Below are positions 52,157 through 60,778 of a stretch of DNA of 64,000 bases, piece after piece. The notes below the pieces were generated by a model. That model was given only the letters and a program-made list of their open reading frames with translations, made no database searches and was not told where the DNA came from. The translations under genes and the position numbers were made by a program. Origin of the DNA: Flaviramulus_B aquimarinus. Lineage in GTDB: Bacteria > Bacteroidota > Bacteroidia > Flavobacteriales > Flavobacteriaceae. Each line of letters begins with the position of its first letter. Positions within the stretch are counted from its first letter, which is position 1. The DNA lies in contig NZ_BAABJH010000007.1 of NCBI RefSeq assembly GCF_039543205.1, positions 124,001 through 188,000 on the forward strand, written 5' to 3'.

Positions 52157-53218
52157 ATGAATTTTAAAAGAATTACAGTATTACTATTAACAATAACATT
52201 TATTTTTACGTCTTGTAGTAGTGATGATGATGCGAATATACCAGTTCCTAAGGGCGATTATGAAAATGGTATTTTAATTTCTCATGAAGGGAATTTTGGA
52301 CAAGGAAATGCTTCAGTTTCATTTGTGTCTTATGATTTAGACACCGTTGAAAACAATTTATTTAACACCATTAATGGTTCGCTTTTAGGAGATACTGCGC
52401 AAAGTGTAGCATTTTATAATGATTTGGCATATATCGTTTTAAATGTTTCTAATACAATAGAAATTGTTAACCGTTATACGTTTGAATCGGTTGCAACGAT
52501 TAATTCTGGATTAAGCAACCCAAGATACATTGCTTTTTCAAACGAAAAAGGCTATGTTACGAATTGGGGAGATGGAGGTAATGCAGCAGATGATTATGTG
52601 GCTATTATAAATTTAAGCACGAATACTTTAGAGGCTAATTCCATTTCAGTTGTTGAAGGACCAGAAGAAATTATTGCCACAGGTAATACAATTTATGTAG
52701 CGCAACAAGGAGGGTTTAGCCAAAATGATAAAGTATCTGTTATTGATACAACAACCGATACCGTTACAGCAACTATTACTGTAGGTGATGTTCCTAACTC
52801 CTTGCAATTTGATACTTCTGGAAATTTGTGGGTACTTTGCGGTGGGAAACCTTCATGGACAGGAAGTGAAACTGCTGGAAAACTATTTAAAATAAATACA
52901 GCTAATAATGATACGACGTCAATAGATTTTGCTACTACAGAGCATCCAAATTTTTTATCTGTTGAAAATGATAATATATACTATCTTCTTGGTGGGGCTG
53001 TATATAAAATGGCTGCTTCTTCAACCGTTTTACCAAATGCTTCAGAGATTACAGGACTTAATTTATATAATATGAATGTAAATAATGGAATATTATATGG
53101 TGTTGATGCAGGAGATTTTACAAGTAATGGAACGGTAACATCTTACGATTTATCCACAAATACATTAATCAATACAGCTACTGTAAATATTATTCCAGGA
53201 GGTATATATTTTAATTAA
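52157..53218 (+). CDS. btuG: BtuG-like surface cobalamin-binding beta-propeller lipoprotein
   Basis: 353-aa lipoprotein (TFIFTSC then SSDDD, a surface-export signal) that starts 3 nt after btuB. It has YncE/DUF5074-like propeller blades: GILISHEGNFGQGNASVSF, LGDTAQSVAFYNDLAYIV, VIDTTTDTVTATITVGDVP, and a conserved WVLCGGKPSW. In Bacteroides, BtuG propellers sit on BtuB and capture B12 with very high affinity. I infer the same role from similarity and position; other YncE-like functions cannot be excluded. Confidence 0.75.
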   Translation: MNFKRITVLLLTITFIFTSCSSDDDANIPVPKGDYENGILISHEGNFGQGNASVSFVSYDLDTVENNLFNTINGSLLGDTAQSVAFYNDLAYIVLNVSNTIEIVNRYTFESVATINSGLSNPRYIAFSNEKGYVTNWGDGGNAADDYVAIINLSTNTLEANSISVVEGPEEIIATGNTIYVAQQGGFSQNDKVSVIDTTTDTVTATITVGDVPNSLQFDTSGNLWVLCGGKPSWTGSETAGKLFKINTANNDTTSIDFATTEHPNFLSVENDNIYYLLGGAVYKMAASSTVLPNASEITGLNLYNMNVNNGILYGVDAGDFTSNGTVTSYDLSTNTLINTATVNIIPGGIYFN

Positions 53219-53244
53219 AAGTCTAAGATTAAATATAAATTGAT

Positions 53245-53278
53245 AACCTACAGGGGATTAAAGCCTTGTAGGTTTTTT
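53245..53278 (+). terminator. Terminator of the btuB-btuG operon
   Basis: AACCTACA pairs with TGTAGGTT around a 14-nt loop that may fold further, followed by a T-run. Confidence 0.75.
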
Positions 53279-53314
53279 ATTTTAGGAGTCTTTAAAACTT
53301 TAAATAATTTTGAT

Positions 53315-54046
53315 TTATAACGATTCAGGAATCAAATCACAATACCAAACCCCATATTTTTCAGAATCACTTTTACAAATAGAATCGTTATTAGATTTAG
53401 GGGCGTTATATTCACGATACACTTTTTCGCCTATGCTAAAAGCTATAGGGTTTTTAAAAATAGGACCATCAAAACAAAAGGTGTGAAATTCGCCATTTTC
53501 CCCACAAGGGTCAACGCCTTCCGGTAAATTATCAATAAAGTGTTTGTCTATAATTGTTCCAACAAATTCTTTGCCAAAATATTTAGAATTGGCACAAACA
53601 ATAATGGTTTTAAACCCCAAATCTAAAAACGTATTAAGAAGTTCTTTAGTGTCTCGTTTCCAAATAGGGAAAACAGCTTTAAAACCTTGTTTGTCTAATT
53701 GTTCTTCTCTATAAACCCTGAGGTCTTCAAGAAAAATATCACCAAAAGCACTATGGGTATAACCATCGTTTTTTAACTTGGTAACAGTTTCAAGCATTTT
53801 TTGTTCATAGATGTTCATACTTGGCATTTCTGGCAATTCTATTAAACTGGCAGGAATATTTAAAGCCTTGGTTTGGTCTATTAAGAGTTCTTTTCTTAGC
53901 CCATGCATAGACACCCGATTATAATGGCCATTTACAGTGGTAATCAGCTCACCAACACTATAATGTTCATCTTGCAATAAATAATATAATGCTAAAGCGG
54001 AATCTTTGCCTGAACTCCAGTTGAAATAGGTTTTGTGTTTATTCAA
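53315..54046 (-). CDS. DUF71/COG2102 ATP pyrophosphatase, probable B12-salvage type
   Basis: 243-aa PP-loop protein: FNWSSGKDSALALYYLL and the DUF71 motif GVDPCGENGEFHTFC. Eukaryotic and archaeal members are diphthamide synthetases. A bacterial branch has been proposed, from gene neighbourhoods, to act in B12 salvage, which fits its position next to btuB-btuG. The start is TTG at 54046; the PP-loop begins eight residues later, so a later start is not possible. It overlaps the upstream peptidase by 8 bp. Confidence 0.8.
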   Translation of the reverse strand: MNKHKTYFNWSSGKDSALALYYLLQDEHYSVGELITTVNGHYNRVSMHGLRKELLIDQTKALNIPASLIELPEMPSMNIYEQKMLETVTKLKNDGYTHSAFGDIFLEDLRVYREEQLDKQGFKAVFPIWKRDTKELLNTFLDLGFKTIIVCANSKYFGKEFVGTIIDKHFIDNLPEGVDPCGENGEFHTFCFDGPIFKNPIAFSIGEKVYREYNAPKSNNDSICKSDSEKYGVWYCDLIPESL

Positions 54047-55520
54047 CTAAAAAGCGATTTAAAAGATCTAATGGTATTTCTTTTTCAGTATACATGCCTA
54101 CTTCAAAAGGTTCAAAATCTTCACTTCCATGGGTGACTTTAAGAAAACTGGATTTTAATTTAGGAAAACGTCCCGTACCCATAATACGAGAAATAGCAGC
54201 TGCCAAAAGTGGTTCATTTACATTTCCTAAAATACCTAAATTATTAAATTGTTCCCCTAAAACAATATCAGGATCAAGACCATTAAAATAGTCTGTAACC
54301 CCATTAATATTAAGTGATTTGTAAATTAAAGGCTGCATAGCATAAGCATGACGCTGATTAACACCTTGTCGTCTAAAATTTGGGGAGTCATATACGGTAA
54401 TTGACGCTTGGTATTTTCCAGCCGTTGCTGTACCTATTTGAACAACATCAATATAAGGCCTTAACGAATTAATAACCAGTTCGCTTGCAGAAGCACTGCT
54501 TTTAGTTGTTAAGACATAAACTTTAGTAAGGTTTAAGTTATTTAAAGACGCGTCATTATCATTATTTAAAAATCTATTTATTAATTGCTCAGGATTTTGG
54601 TCTTGTAACGCTTCTTGGAACTCTGGATTCCACTGTTCCGTATTAAAAATAGCGCCAGCAAATTGTCCAGTAATTAAACTTGATAGCAAAGTGGCTGTGT
54701 ATACAGACCCACCAGGGTTATAGCGTAGATCTAAAACCAATTCATTGATGTTGCCACTTTTAAATGTTCCAAAAACAGCATTTAATTCAGAATTAAATTG
54801 GTCTGTACCTGTAAATCCATTATACATTAAATATCCAATTTTTGTGTTACTAAGATCTAGAATGGAATGTATTAGAATTGGATTTTCAGTATAAGTTGAT
54901 TTTGATAACGAAATACTTTCTGAGGTTTGATTTACAGAATCATCATTGGTTTCAGGGGTGCTATTATCATCATAAGCCCCTAAATTGATAGTGTAACTGT
55001 TCTGCCTTAAAAGTTGTGAGGAATTGCTGCTTGTAAGCGGTATACCGTCAATTCCATAAAAAATATCACCGCGTTTAATGCCCTTAGATTCGGCATCCGT
55101 ATTCGGTAATACATGCGTAACAACACCATATCGATTGGTATCTGTTTCCGAAAATTTAAAAAGCTGATACTCCATACCATTATTGCTTGTAGTACCACTT
55201 AAGAATTGCTCTAAAGCAATATAATCATCAACGATCCAACTAAACCTATCTACATTTTCTCGATTATAAATTAAGTCTTCAAATAAGCTTTTGGGGTTTT
55301 GAAAACCATCCAAATAATCTAAATAGTCATTACTGGTCGAAAAACGATTATTTGCTAAATTGGGAACATCCTCTTTATATAAATAATAAAGGTTCATCCC
55401 TTTCCATACAAAGTCATTTATTTCAGCTGTAGTAATTGGAATATCATCATTATCTTCAAAACAACCAATATTAGAATATGTAACTAAAAGGAGTAGGGCC
55501 AGGGCTTTAAAATTTTTCAT
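54039..55520 (-). CDS. S41-family peptidase lipoprotein (CtpA-like)
   Basis: 493-aa lipoprotein from the ATG at 55520 (signal peptide to YSNIGC, then FEDNDD). A PDZ domain (about 115-210; GDIFYGIDGIPLTSS) precedes the S41 protease domain with ELVLDLRYNPGG, nucleophile Ser in TKSSASASELV and the general-base Lys in GTATAGKY. It would cleave exported proteins or their C-termini. An earlier ATG at 55586 would add 22 residues before the signal peptide and is not favoured. It is co-transcribed with the DUF71 gene by overlap. Confidence 0.85.
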   Translation of the reverse strand: MKNFKALALLLLVTYSNIGCFEDNDDIPITTAEINDFVWKGMNLYYLYKEDVPNLANNRFSTSNDYLDYLDGFQNPKSLFEDLIYNRENVDRFSWIVDDYIALEQFLSGTTSNNGMEYQLFKFSETDTNRYGVVTHVLPNTDAESKGIKRGDIFYGIDGIPLTSSNSSQLLRQNSYTINLGAYDDNSTPETNDDSVNQTSESISLSKSTYTENPILIHSILDLSNTKIGYLMYNGFTGTDQFNSELNAVFGTFKSGNINELVLDLRYNPGGSVYTATLLSSLITGQFAGAIFNTEQWNPEFQEALQDQNPEQLINRFLNNDNDASLNNLNLTKVYVLTTKSSASASELVINSLRPYIDVVQIGTATAGKYQASITVYDSPNFRRQGVNQRHAYAMQPLIYKSLNINGVTDYFNGLDPDIVLGEQFNNLGILGNVNEPLLAAAISRIMGTGRFPKLKSSFLKVTHGSEDFEPFEVGMYTEKEIPLDLLNRFLVE

Positions 55521-55670
55521 AGCGTTTTCAATTTCAAGTTTAGTCCTTAAAACCCTAAATTTACTTACATTATTGTTTAATACCAATTATTATTTAAAAT
55601 TGTTATTTAAGACTATTTAACCAATACACGAGGACTTAGAGTGATTGATGGTGTTTAACCATAACCTTTA

Positions 55671-55756
55671 GGCAGCCCTCTGCGTAAGGGATTGAGCAAT
55701 TGTTGGAGCTCCTCGCAGAGAGCGACTTGTGAAAGCCCGACCCGATAGGGTTACGC
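55671..55756 (+). ncRNA. Candidate structured non-coding RNA
   Basis: Within the 338-bp gap 55521-55858 this stretch is clearly GC-richer than its AT-rich flanks and has no long reading frame. CTCTGCG (55678-55684) pairs perfectly with CGCAGAG (55714-55720), enclosing a GGAGCTCC palindrome. A second hairpin ACCC-GATA-GGGT (55740-55751) lies inside AGCCCG...CGCCCT, and a T-rich tract follows. It is not a tRNA or a known riboswitch that I can name; a Bacteroidota RNA family (for example Flavo-1) or a multicopy repeat are options. Strand is a guess from the trailing T-run. Confidence 0.5.
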
Positions 55757-55858
55757 CCTAATATTTATTTTTTTTATTAGTGATGTAACAAAACATATAT
55801 GTGGTCGTCGTAATATCAAATAGCCATAACTAAGCTGTTTTAATTAAACCAAACCAAA

Positions 55859-56368
55859 ATGACTCAAACAGAGTTTTTAAATATTGTAATGCCTTTTAAG
55901 GATAAAGTATTTCGTTTAGCTAAGCGATTGCTCGTATCTACAGAAGAAGCTGAAGATGCAACGCAAGAGGTTTTGTTGAAATTATGGAAAAATAAAGCAA
56001 AAATACAAGATTATAAAAATGTAGAAGCGTTTTCGATGACCATGACCAAGAATTTTTGTTTTGATAAATTAAAATCTAAACAAGCACAAAACTTAAAAAT
56101 TGTTCATAGTAATTATGAAGAGAAAAATACACCATTACAAAAACAAGTTGAATTAAATGATAGTGTAAACTGGGTAGCAAAAATTATAGAAGATTTACCT
56201 GAACAACAAAAAATGATCATTCAACTTAGAGATATAGAAGAATATGATTATGATGAGATTGCCAAAATGCTGGATATGAACAATACAGCAGTACGTGTAA
56301 ACTTATCTAGAGCAAGAAAAACAATACGAGAAAAATTAACTAATACACATAATTATGGTATTAAATAA
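55859..56368 (+). CDS. ECF-type RNA polymerase sigma factor
   Basis: 169-aa sigma factor: region 2 with EEAEDATQEVLLKLWKNK and AFSMTMTKNFCFDKL, region 4 with LPEQQKMIIQLRDIEEYDYDEIAKMLDM. It heads a four-gene operon: membrane anti-sigma-like protein (14-bp overlap), then two DUF4252 proteins. A structured RNA candidate lies upstream. Confidence 0.92.
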   Translation: MTQTEFLNIVMPFKDKVFRLAKRLLVSTEEAEDATQEVLLKLWKNKAKIQDYKNVEAFSMTMTKNFCFDKLKSKQAQNLKIVHSNYEEKNTPLQKQVELNDSVNWVAKIIEDLPEQQKMIIQLRDIEEYDYDEIAKMLDMNNTAVRVNLSRARKTIREKLTNTHNYGIK

Positions 56369-56825
56369 TATAGAAAATTTACTTGAAAAATACGAGAACG
56401 GGGAAACCACTCTACAAGAAGAGCAAGTGTTGAAAAACTATTTTTCCAGCGACACTGTAGCACCTCATTTAGAAATGTACAAACCCATGTTCGACTATTT
56501 TTTGGTAAACCAGCAAGAACAATTTACTAAAGACGTTCCATTAAAAACTAAGACAATTTTTAATTACAAATGGATTTCTGTTGCAGCAGTAGTAGTTCTT
56601 ACATTAGGGTTTTATTTTGGCAAATCATTTAACAATGATTTAGGTACCATTGAAGACCCACAATTAGCTTTTAACGAAGTTTCAAAATCATTAGAAATGA
56701 TTTCCAGTCACTTTAATAAAGGCACATCAACCGTTGGATATTTAAATGAAGTCAATAAAGGTACTTCAACACTTGGGTATCTTAACGAAATTGAAAACAC
56801 AACAGGTATAATTTTTAAAAATTAG
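56355..56825 (+). CDS. Putative membrane anti-sigma protein with C-terminal tandem repeat
   Basis: 156 aa overlapping the sigma gene by 14 bp. A cytoplasmic N-terminus (IENLLEKYENGETTLQEEQ, a motif common in Bacteroidota anti-sigma proteins) precedes one membrane helix (about 74-90, WISVAAVVVLTLGFYFG). The periplasmic C-terminus has a 13-residue tandem repeat: KGTSTVGYLNEVN then KGTSTLGYLNEIE. Position and topology suggest it restrains the sigma factor. Confidence 0.7.
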   Translation: MVLNNIENLLEKYENGETTLQEEQVLKNYFSSDTVAPHLEMYKPMFDYFLVNQQEQFTKDVPLKTKTIFNYKWISVAAVVVLTLGFYFGKSFNNDLGTIEDPQLAFNEVSKSLEMISSHFNKGTSTVGYLNEVNKGTSTLGYLNEIENTTGIIFKN

Positions 56826-56872
56826 TTAATCAAAAAATGATGAAAAATTTAAATACATTAAAAACAAGAACA

Positions 56873-57433
56873 ATGAAAAATAAATTAATAGTATTCGTAA
56901 TGGCCATAATGTTATTACCATTAACAGGGATGGCTCAAAAAAATATCTTTGAAAAATATAGTGATGACTCAGATGTTACCTATGTGTCTATAAAACCCAA
57001 AATGTTTCAAATGATAGCCAAAATGGGTATTAATGTTGAAGATGAAGAAGCAAAGGCGTATATGGATATGGTAAAAAGTATCACGAGTTTTAAAACTATA
57101 GTAACAGATAATACATCCATTTCAGCAGATATTTCAAAGTGGGTAAAATCGCGTTCAAGTGCCTTAGAAGAATTAATGGAAGTTAAGGATGATGGTACCG
57201 AAGTGAAGTTTTATGTAAAAGAAGGTAAAGATGCAGACCATGTAAAAGAACTTTTAATTTTTGTAAATGGTGTTGATAAAGTTATGGAAGATAAGATTGA
57301 AATTAACGGAAAGGAACGTAAAATTGAAACCGTAATAGTTTCACTTACTGGCGATATTGATCTTAATGAAATATCTAAGCTTACCGATAAAATGAATATC
57401 CCAGGCGGAAAGCATTTAAACAAAGCTAACTAA
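56873..57433 (+). CDS. DUF4252 exported protein
   Basis: 186 aa from the ATG at 56873, which gives a normal signal peptide (MKNKLIVFVMAIMLLPLTGMAQ). An earlier double ATG at 56837 would add twelve residues and remains possible. The rest fits DUF4252 (SDVTYVSIKPKMFQMIAKMGI). The function is unknown. The downstream gene encodes a lipoprotein of the same family. Confidence 0.8.
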   Translation: MKNKLIVFVMAIMLLPLTGMAQKNIFEKYSDDSDVTYVSIKPKMFQMIAKMGINVEDEEAKAYMDMVKSITSFKTIVTDNTSISADISKWVKSRSSALEELMEVKDDGTEVKFYVKEGKDADHVKELLIFVNGVDKVMEDKIEINGKERKIETVIVSLTGDIDLNEISKLTDKMNIPGGKHLNKAN

Positions 57434-57447
57434 GTAAGTCATCAATC

Positions 57448-57990
57448 ATGAAACGAACAATCATATATTTAGTATACACCTTATTAACCGCAGTTGTTTT
57501 AACAAGCTGCGGTAAAGGTGAAAGCTTACAGCGTTATTATGTAGACCATCAAGAGGCAAAAAACTTTATATCGCAAGATATTCCTCTGTCTATGATGAAA
57601 ATCGATAAGACCAATTTTACAGAAGATCAAAACGAAGCTTATAAGTCTGTAAGTAAGTTGAATTTTTTGGGTTACAAAACCAATGAAACAGATACTGAAA
57701 CATTTAACGCAGAATTTGCAAAAGTTAAAACGATTTTAAGTGATAGTAAGTATAACGATTTAATGGAGTTTAGCGATAAAGGCAATAAAATTTCAGTAAA
57801 GTATATTGGTACAGATGATACTGCCGATGAAGTGATTGTTTTTGGAAGCTCTAAAGAACTAGGTTTTGGAATTGTTAGGATTTTAGGTGATGATATGAGT
57901 CCTGATAAAATGGTAACCTTAATAGGAGCGTTACAAGAAGCCAATATTGGCGAAGATCAAATAGAAGATATTATGAATTTCTTTAAGTAA
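57448..57990 (+). CDS. DUF4252 lipoprotein
   Basis: 180-aa lipoprotein (lipobox VVLTSC, then GKGESLQRYYVDH). The rest matches DUF4252 (SMMKIDKTNFTEDQNEAYKSV; IVFGSSKELGFGIVRILG). Tandem with another DUF4252 gene in an ECF-sigma operon, so both are probably part of, or targets of, that regulatory unit. A terminator follows. Confidence 0.82.
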   Translation: MKRTIIYLVYTLLTAVVLTSCGKGESLQRYYVDHQEAKNFISQDIPLSMMKIDKTNFTEDQNEAYKSVSKLNFLGYKTNETDTETFNAEFAKVKTILSDSKYNDLMEFSDKGNKISVKYIGTDDTADEVIVFGSSKELGFGIVRILGDDMSPDKMVTLIGALQEANIGEDQIEDIMNFFK

Positions 57991-58011
57991 TTTATAGTCC
58001 ATTATATCAAT

Positions 58012-58040
58012 AAAAAAGCTTCCATTTTGGAAGCTTTTTT
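58012..58040. terminator. Terminator between DUF4252 operon and purB operon
   Basis: A perfect 12-bp stem (AAAAAAGCTTCC / GGAAGCTTTTTT) with a 5-nt loop lies between convergent genes and can act on both strands. Confidence 0.85.
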
Positions 58041-58236
58041 ATTTTATCTCTTTTTGTTTATCAACATCTTTTTTGGGTTTGTAGTTCAAATAAAAAAGGT
58101 TGATAATAATGCTAAAAAATATAATGGTAAGAGCTGTTAAAACCACAAAATTATTTAGAACATCTAGTATGCCGAACACAAAAAAACTTATGGTCAAAAT
58201 ACCCGTAAGAATTAAAGCTTGCTTATCGTTTAACAT
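58039..58236 (-). CDS. Small two-helix membrane protein
   Basis: 65 aa with two hydrophobic helices (about 7-24 and 30-50) and a lysine-rich tail (KPKKDVDKQKEIK). It begins 5 bp after the purB stop and ends in the terminator, so it is the last gene of the purB transcript. I do not recognise a family. Confidence 0.6.
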   Translation of the reverse strand: MLNDKQALILTGILTISFFVFGILDVLNNFVVLTALTIIFFSIIINLFYLNYKPKKDVDKQKEIK

Positions 58237-58241
58237 AAATA

Positions 58242-59585
58242 TTATATTCCAGTATAGTTACTAGGTGTAATACGCTTTAATTCTTCTTTTATTGTATCAG
58301 AGACCTCTAAAGTGTCAATAAAATTGGAAATAGAATCTTTATTTATTTTAGAATTTGTTCGCGTTAAGCCTTTTAAAGCTTCATAAGGATTTGGGTAAGC
58401 CTCACGACGCAAAATGGTTTGAATGGCCTCGGCCACAACAGCCCAGTTGTTTTCTAAATCCTCAGCAAACTTACTTTCATTTAGCAATAACTTATTTAAG
58501 CCTTTTAAAGTAGATTTAAAGCCAATTAGAGTATGCCCAAATGGAACACCAACATTACGTAAAACGGTGCTGTCCGTTAAATCACGTTGTAATCTAGAAA
58601 CAGGTAGTTTAGCAGAAAGGTGTTCGAAAATGGCATTGGCAATCCCTAAGTTTCCTTCAGAATTTTCAAAATCTATAGGGTTTACTTTGTGCGGCATTGC
58701 CGAACTTCCAACTTCACCAGCTTTAATCTTTTGCTTAAAGTAATCCATAGACACGTAAGTCCATATGTCTCGGTCTAAATCAAGGATAATGGTATTAATA
58801 CGTTTTAAAGTATCAAACAGGGCAGCCATGTGGTCGTAATGCTCAATTTGAGTTGTTGGGAACGAGTGCTGTAACCCTAGTTTTTCTTGTACAAATGTAC
58901 GACCAAAAGCTTTCCAGTCAATATTAGGATAAGCCACATGATGTGCATTAAAATTACCCGTTGCACCTCCAAATTTTGCTGCGCTTGGTATATCATTTAA
59001 TAAATTAAATTGTTCTTCAAGACGTACTACAAAAACCTCAATTTCTTTACCAAGTCGCGTTGGGGAGGCTGGTTGCCCGTGTGTTCTTGCCAACATGGAC
59101 ACTTCAGTCCAATCTTTAGATAATTCCTTAAGTTTCCTTAAAACTATTAAATATTCAGGAACATAAACCGTGTTCATGGCTTCCTTAATACTTAAAGGAA
59201 TAGCTGTATTGTTAATATCTTGAGAGGTAAGTCCAAAATGAATAAACTCTTTGTATTCTGATAAACCTAAGGCGTCAAATTTTTCTTTTATAAAGTACTC
59301 AACCGCCTTAACATCATGGTTAGTAATGCTTTCGATTTTTTTAATAGCCAGCGCATCTTCCGATGAGAAATCGTTATAAATAGCTCTTAAATTATCAAAA
59401 ATATTAGTATCAACAGATTGAAGTTGTGGTAACGGGATTTCACAAAGTGCAATAAAATATTCTATTTCAACTAAAACACGATATTTTATTAAGGCTTCCT
59501 CAGAAAAATAAGGAGCTAACTCGCTAACTTTACTTCTATATCGTCCATCAATTGGAGAGATGGCGTTTAATGCTGATAATGACAT
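58242..59585 (-). CDS. purB: Adenylosuccinate lyase
   Basis: 447-aa fumarase/aspartase-superfamily lyase that acts twice in purine synthesis: release of fumarate from SAICAR and from adenylosuccinate. The signature loop is GSSAMPHKVNPIDFENSEG, and THGQPASPTRLGKE supplies the catalytic His. The arrangement resembles the E. coli-type PurB. It is followed by a small membrane protein gene and has a -7 promoter box upstream. Confidence 0.96.
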   Translation of the reverse strand: MSLSALNAISPIDGRYRSKVSELAPYFSEEALIKYRVLVEIEYFIALCEIPLPQLQSVDTNIFDNLRAIYNDFSSEDALAIKKIESITNHDVKAVEYFIKEKFDALGLSEYKEFIHFGLTSQDINNTAIPLSIKEAMNTVYVPEYLIVLRKLKELSKDWTEVSMLARTHGQPASPTRLGKEIEVFVVRLEEQFNLLNDIPSAAKFGGATGNFNAHHVAYPNIDWKAFGRTFVQEKLGLQHSFPTTQIEHYDHMAALFDTLKRINTIILDLDRDIWTYVSMDYFKQKIKAGEVGSSAMPHKVNPIDFENSEGNLGIANAIFEHLSAKLPVSRLQRDLTDSTVLRNVGVPFGHTLIGFKSTLKGLNKLLLNESKFAEDLENNWAVVAEAIQTILRREAYPNPYEALKGLTRTNSKINKDSISNFIDTLEVSDTIKEELKRITPSNYTGI

Positions 59586-59608
59586 ATTAGTTTGATTTTT
59601 TAAAGTTG

Positions 59609-59616
59609 CAAAGATA
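59609..59616 (-). promoter_or_regulatory. -7 box for purB
   Basis: TATCTTTG on the minus strand matches TAnnTTTG and lies 23 bp before the ATG. A -33 TTG is not apparent; the region upstream is a heptad repeat. Confidence 0.5.
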
Positions 59617-59618
59617 CG

Positions 59619-59660
59619 TTTTTGATTTACGTTTTACACTTTTTGATTTACGATTTTTGA
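59619..59660. repeat. GATTTAC heptad repeat upstream of purB
   Basis: TTTTTGATTTACG occurs at 59619-59631 and 59640-59652, exactly 21 bp apart. The stretch reads as successive 7-mers (GATTTAC, GTTTTAC, ACTTTTT, GATTTAC, GATTTTT). The same unit appears in the riboswitch insertion. Confidence 0.65.
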
Positions 59661-59691
59661 CTCAAATATTGGAATGAATAGAATTTGATAT

Positions 59692-60267
59692 TTAAGGCTT
59701 GGGATTTTTTTTGATTTTTTTTAAAATATGTTTGGCTCTGGCCTTAAAACCAGAACTTTGCATTTGGAAATCGCGTTCAAGAATAAGTGCCAATTCAGGA
59801 TGTACCCAATCGTATTCTTTTCCAAATAAAAATAAGGTATTCATAGAATAAGCCTTTGGTGCGATTTTTTCATCATTAATCATGTAATCAAAACAGGTTT
59901 CAATAATACGCTCCTTGTGTATTTCGGTAAGTGCTTTTTTGATGTTATTATCTGTTTTAGAGGTGTAGGCTTTTGCCAGAAATTCACAAATTTTAGCCAC
60001 TGGTCGAACCGCAGAGTCTAAATGAATTTTTTGCATGTTTTTGGTAAATATATCTAAGTACGGTATTATGGTGTCAATATCATTGTTACACATAAATTCA
60101 AAGACCCATGCGGCTCGAGGCGATATTTTGTCATCAACCATAAAGAGAATCTCCAATAATTTGGGAACCAAACTAGGATTGTTTTGCATTAAATGGGCAT
60201 AATGTAACCGTTTTTCACGTGAGTGATTTACATAGTTTAATTCTTTGTATAGTTCAGTTGTAGTCAA
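59692..60267 (-). CDS. HEAT-like helical protein, purB-linked
   Basis: 191-aa, all-helical protein with HEAT-like repeats (LVPKLLEILFMVDDKISPRAAWVFEF). The frame runs further upstream to 60330, but those residues are hydrophobic and the DNA overlaps the divergent gene. The TTG at 60267 gives MTTTELYKELNYVNHSREKRL, a soluble start, so I chose it. Relatives in Flavobacteriaceae are sometimes mislabelled adenylosuccinate lyase because they precede purB, as here. Function unknown. Confidence 0.65.
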   Translation of the reverse strand: MTTTELYKELNYVNHSREKRLHYAHLMQNNPSLVPKLLEILFMVDDKISPRAAWVFEFMCNNDIDTIIPYLDIFTKNMQKIHLDSAVRPVAKICEFLAKAYTSKTDNNIKKALTEIHKERIIETCFDYMINDEKIAPKAYSMNTLFLFGKEYDWVHPELALILERDFQMQSSGFKARAKHILKKIKKNPKP

Positions 60268-60304
60268 AACGATTTTCTTATTTTTATACAATAAAAGTAT
60301 TAAA

Positions 60305-60778
60305 ATGAAAATTATAAAAAAAGGAGGCATTCTATTGTTAATTGTGTTTGTGCTAATCCAATGTTTTGGCCCTGAAAAAAATGTTGGTGATTTAAGTTCT
60401 ATAGATGCTTTCTTAGTTGAAACTAATCCGCCAGAAGACGTAAAAAATATTTTAAAAGAAACGTGTTACGATTGCCATAGTAATGTAACCAGATACCCTT
60501 GGTATAATAGTATAACTCCAGTAAATTATTGGTTGGCAGGACATATAAAGGACGGGAAAAAGCATTTTAATATGTCTAACTGGGCAGACAATTCTACAAA
60601 TCGAAAAGACCATAAATTTGAAGAACTTATAGAAATGGTTGAAGCTAAAAACATGCCTTTAAAATCATATACATGGACGCATACTAAAGCCAAATTGACA
60701 GATCAACAAATAAAATCTGTTTTGAATTGGGCCAAACTCGTGAGGCTAAAATACACTTTAGCCCCCAAACCTGAGTAA
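60305..60778 (+). CDS. Haem-binding domain protein (Haem_bd)
   Basis: 157-aa exported protein with an N-terminal membrane/lipid signal (about 8-19, possible lipobox VLIQC). The haem-binding domain has CYDCH near residue 60, followed by the family's TRYPWYNSITPVNYWLAGHI. It is a c-type haem protein of the periplasm with no known partner in the window. It is divergent from the HEAT-like gene across about 37 bp. Confidence 0.82.
   Translation: MKIIKKGGILLLIVFVLIQCFGPEKNVGDLSSIDAFLVETNPPEDVKNILKETCYDCHSNVTRYPWYNSITPVNYWLAGHIKDGKKHFNMSNWADNSTNRKDHKFEELIEMVEAKNMPLKSYTWTHTKAKLTDQQIKSVLNWAKLVRLKYTLAPKPE

Noticed and set aside
55671..55756. tRNA or tmRNA
   Set aside because: No acceptor stem, anticodon loop or TTC arm consensus could be fitted; the stems do not form a cloverleaf.
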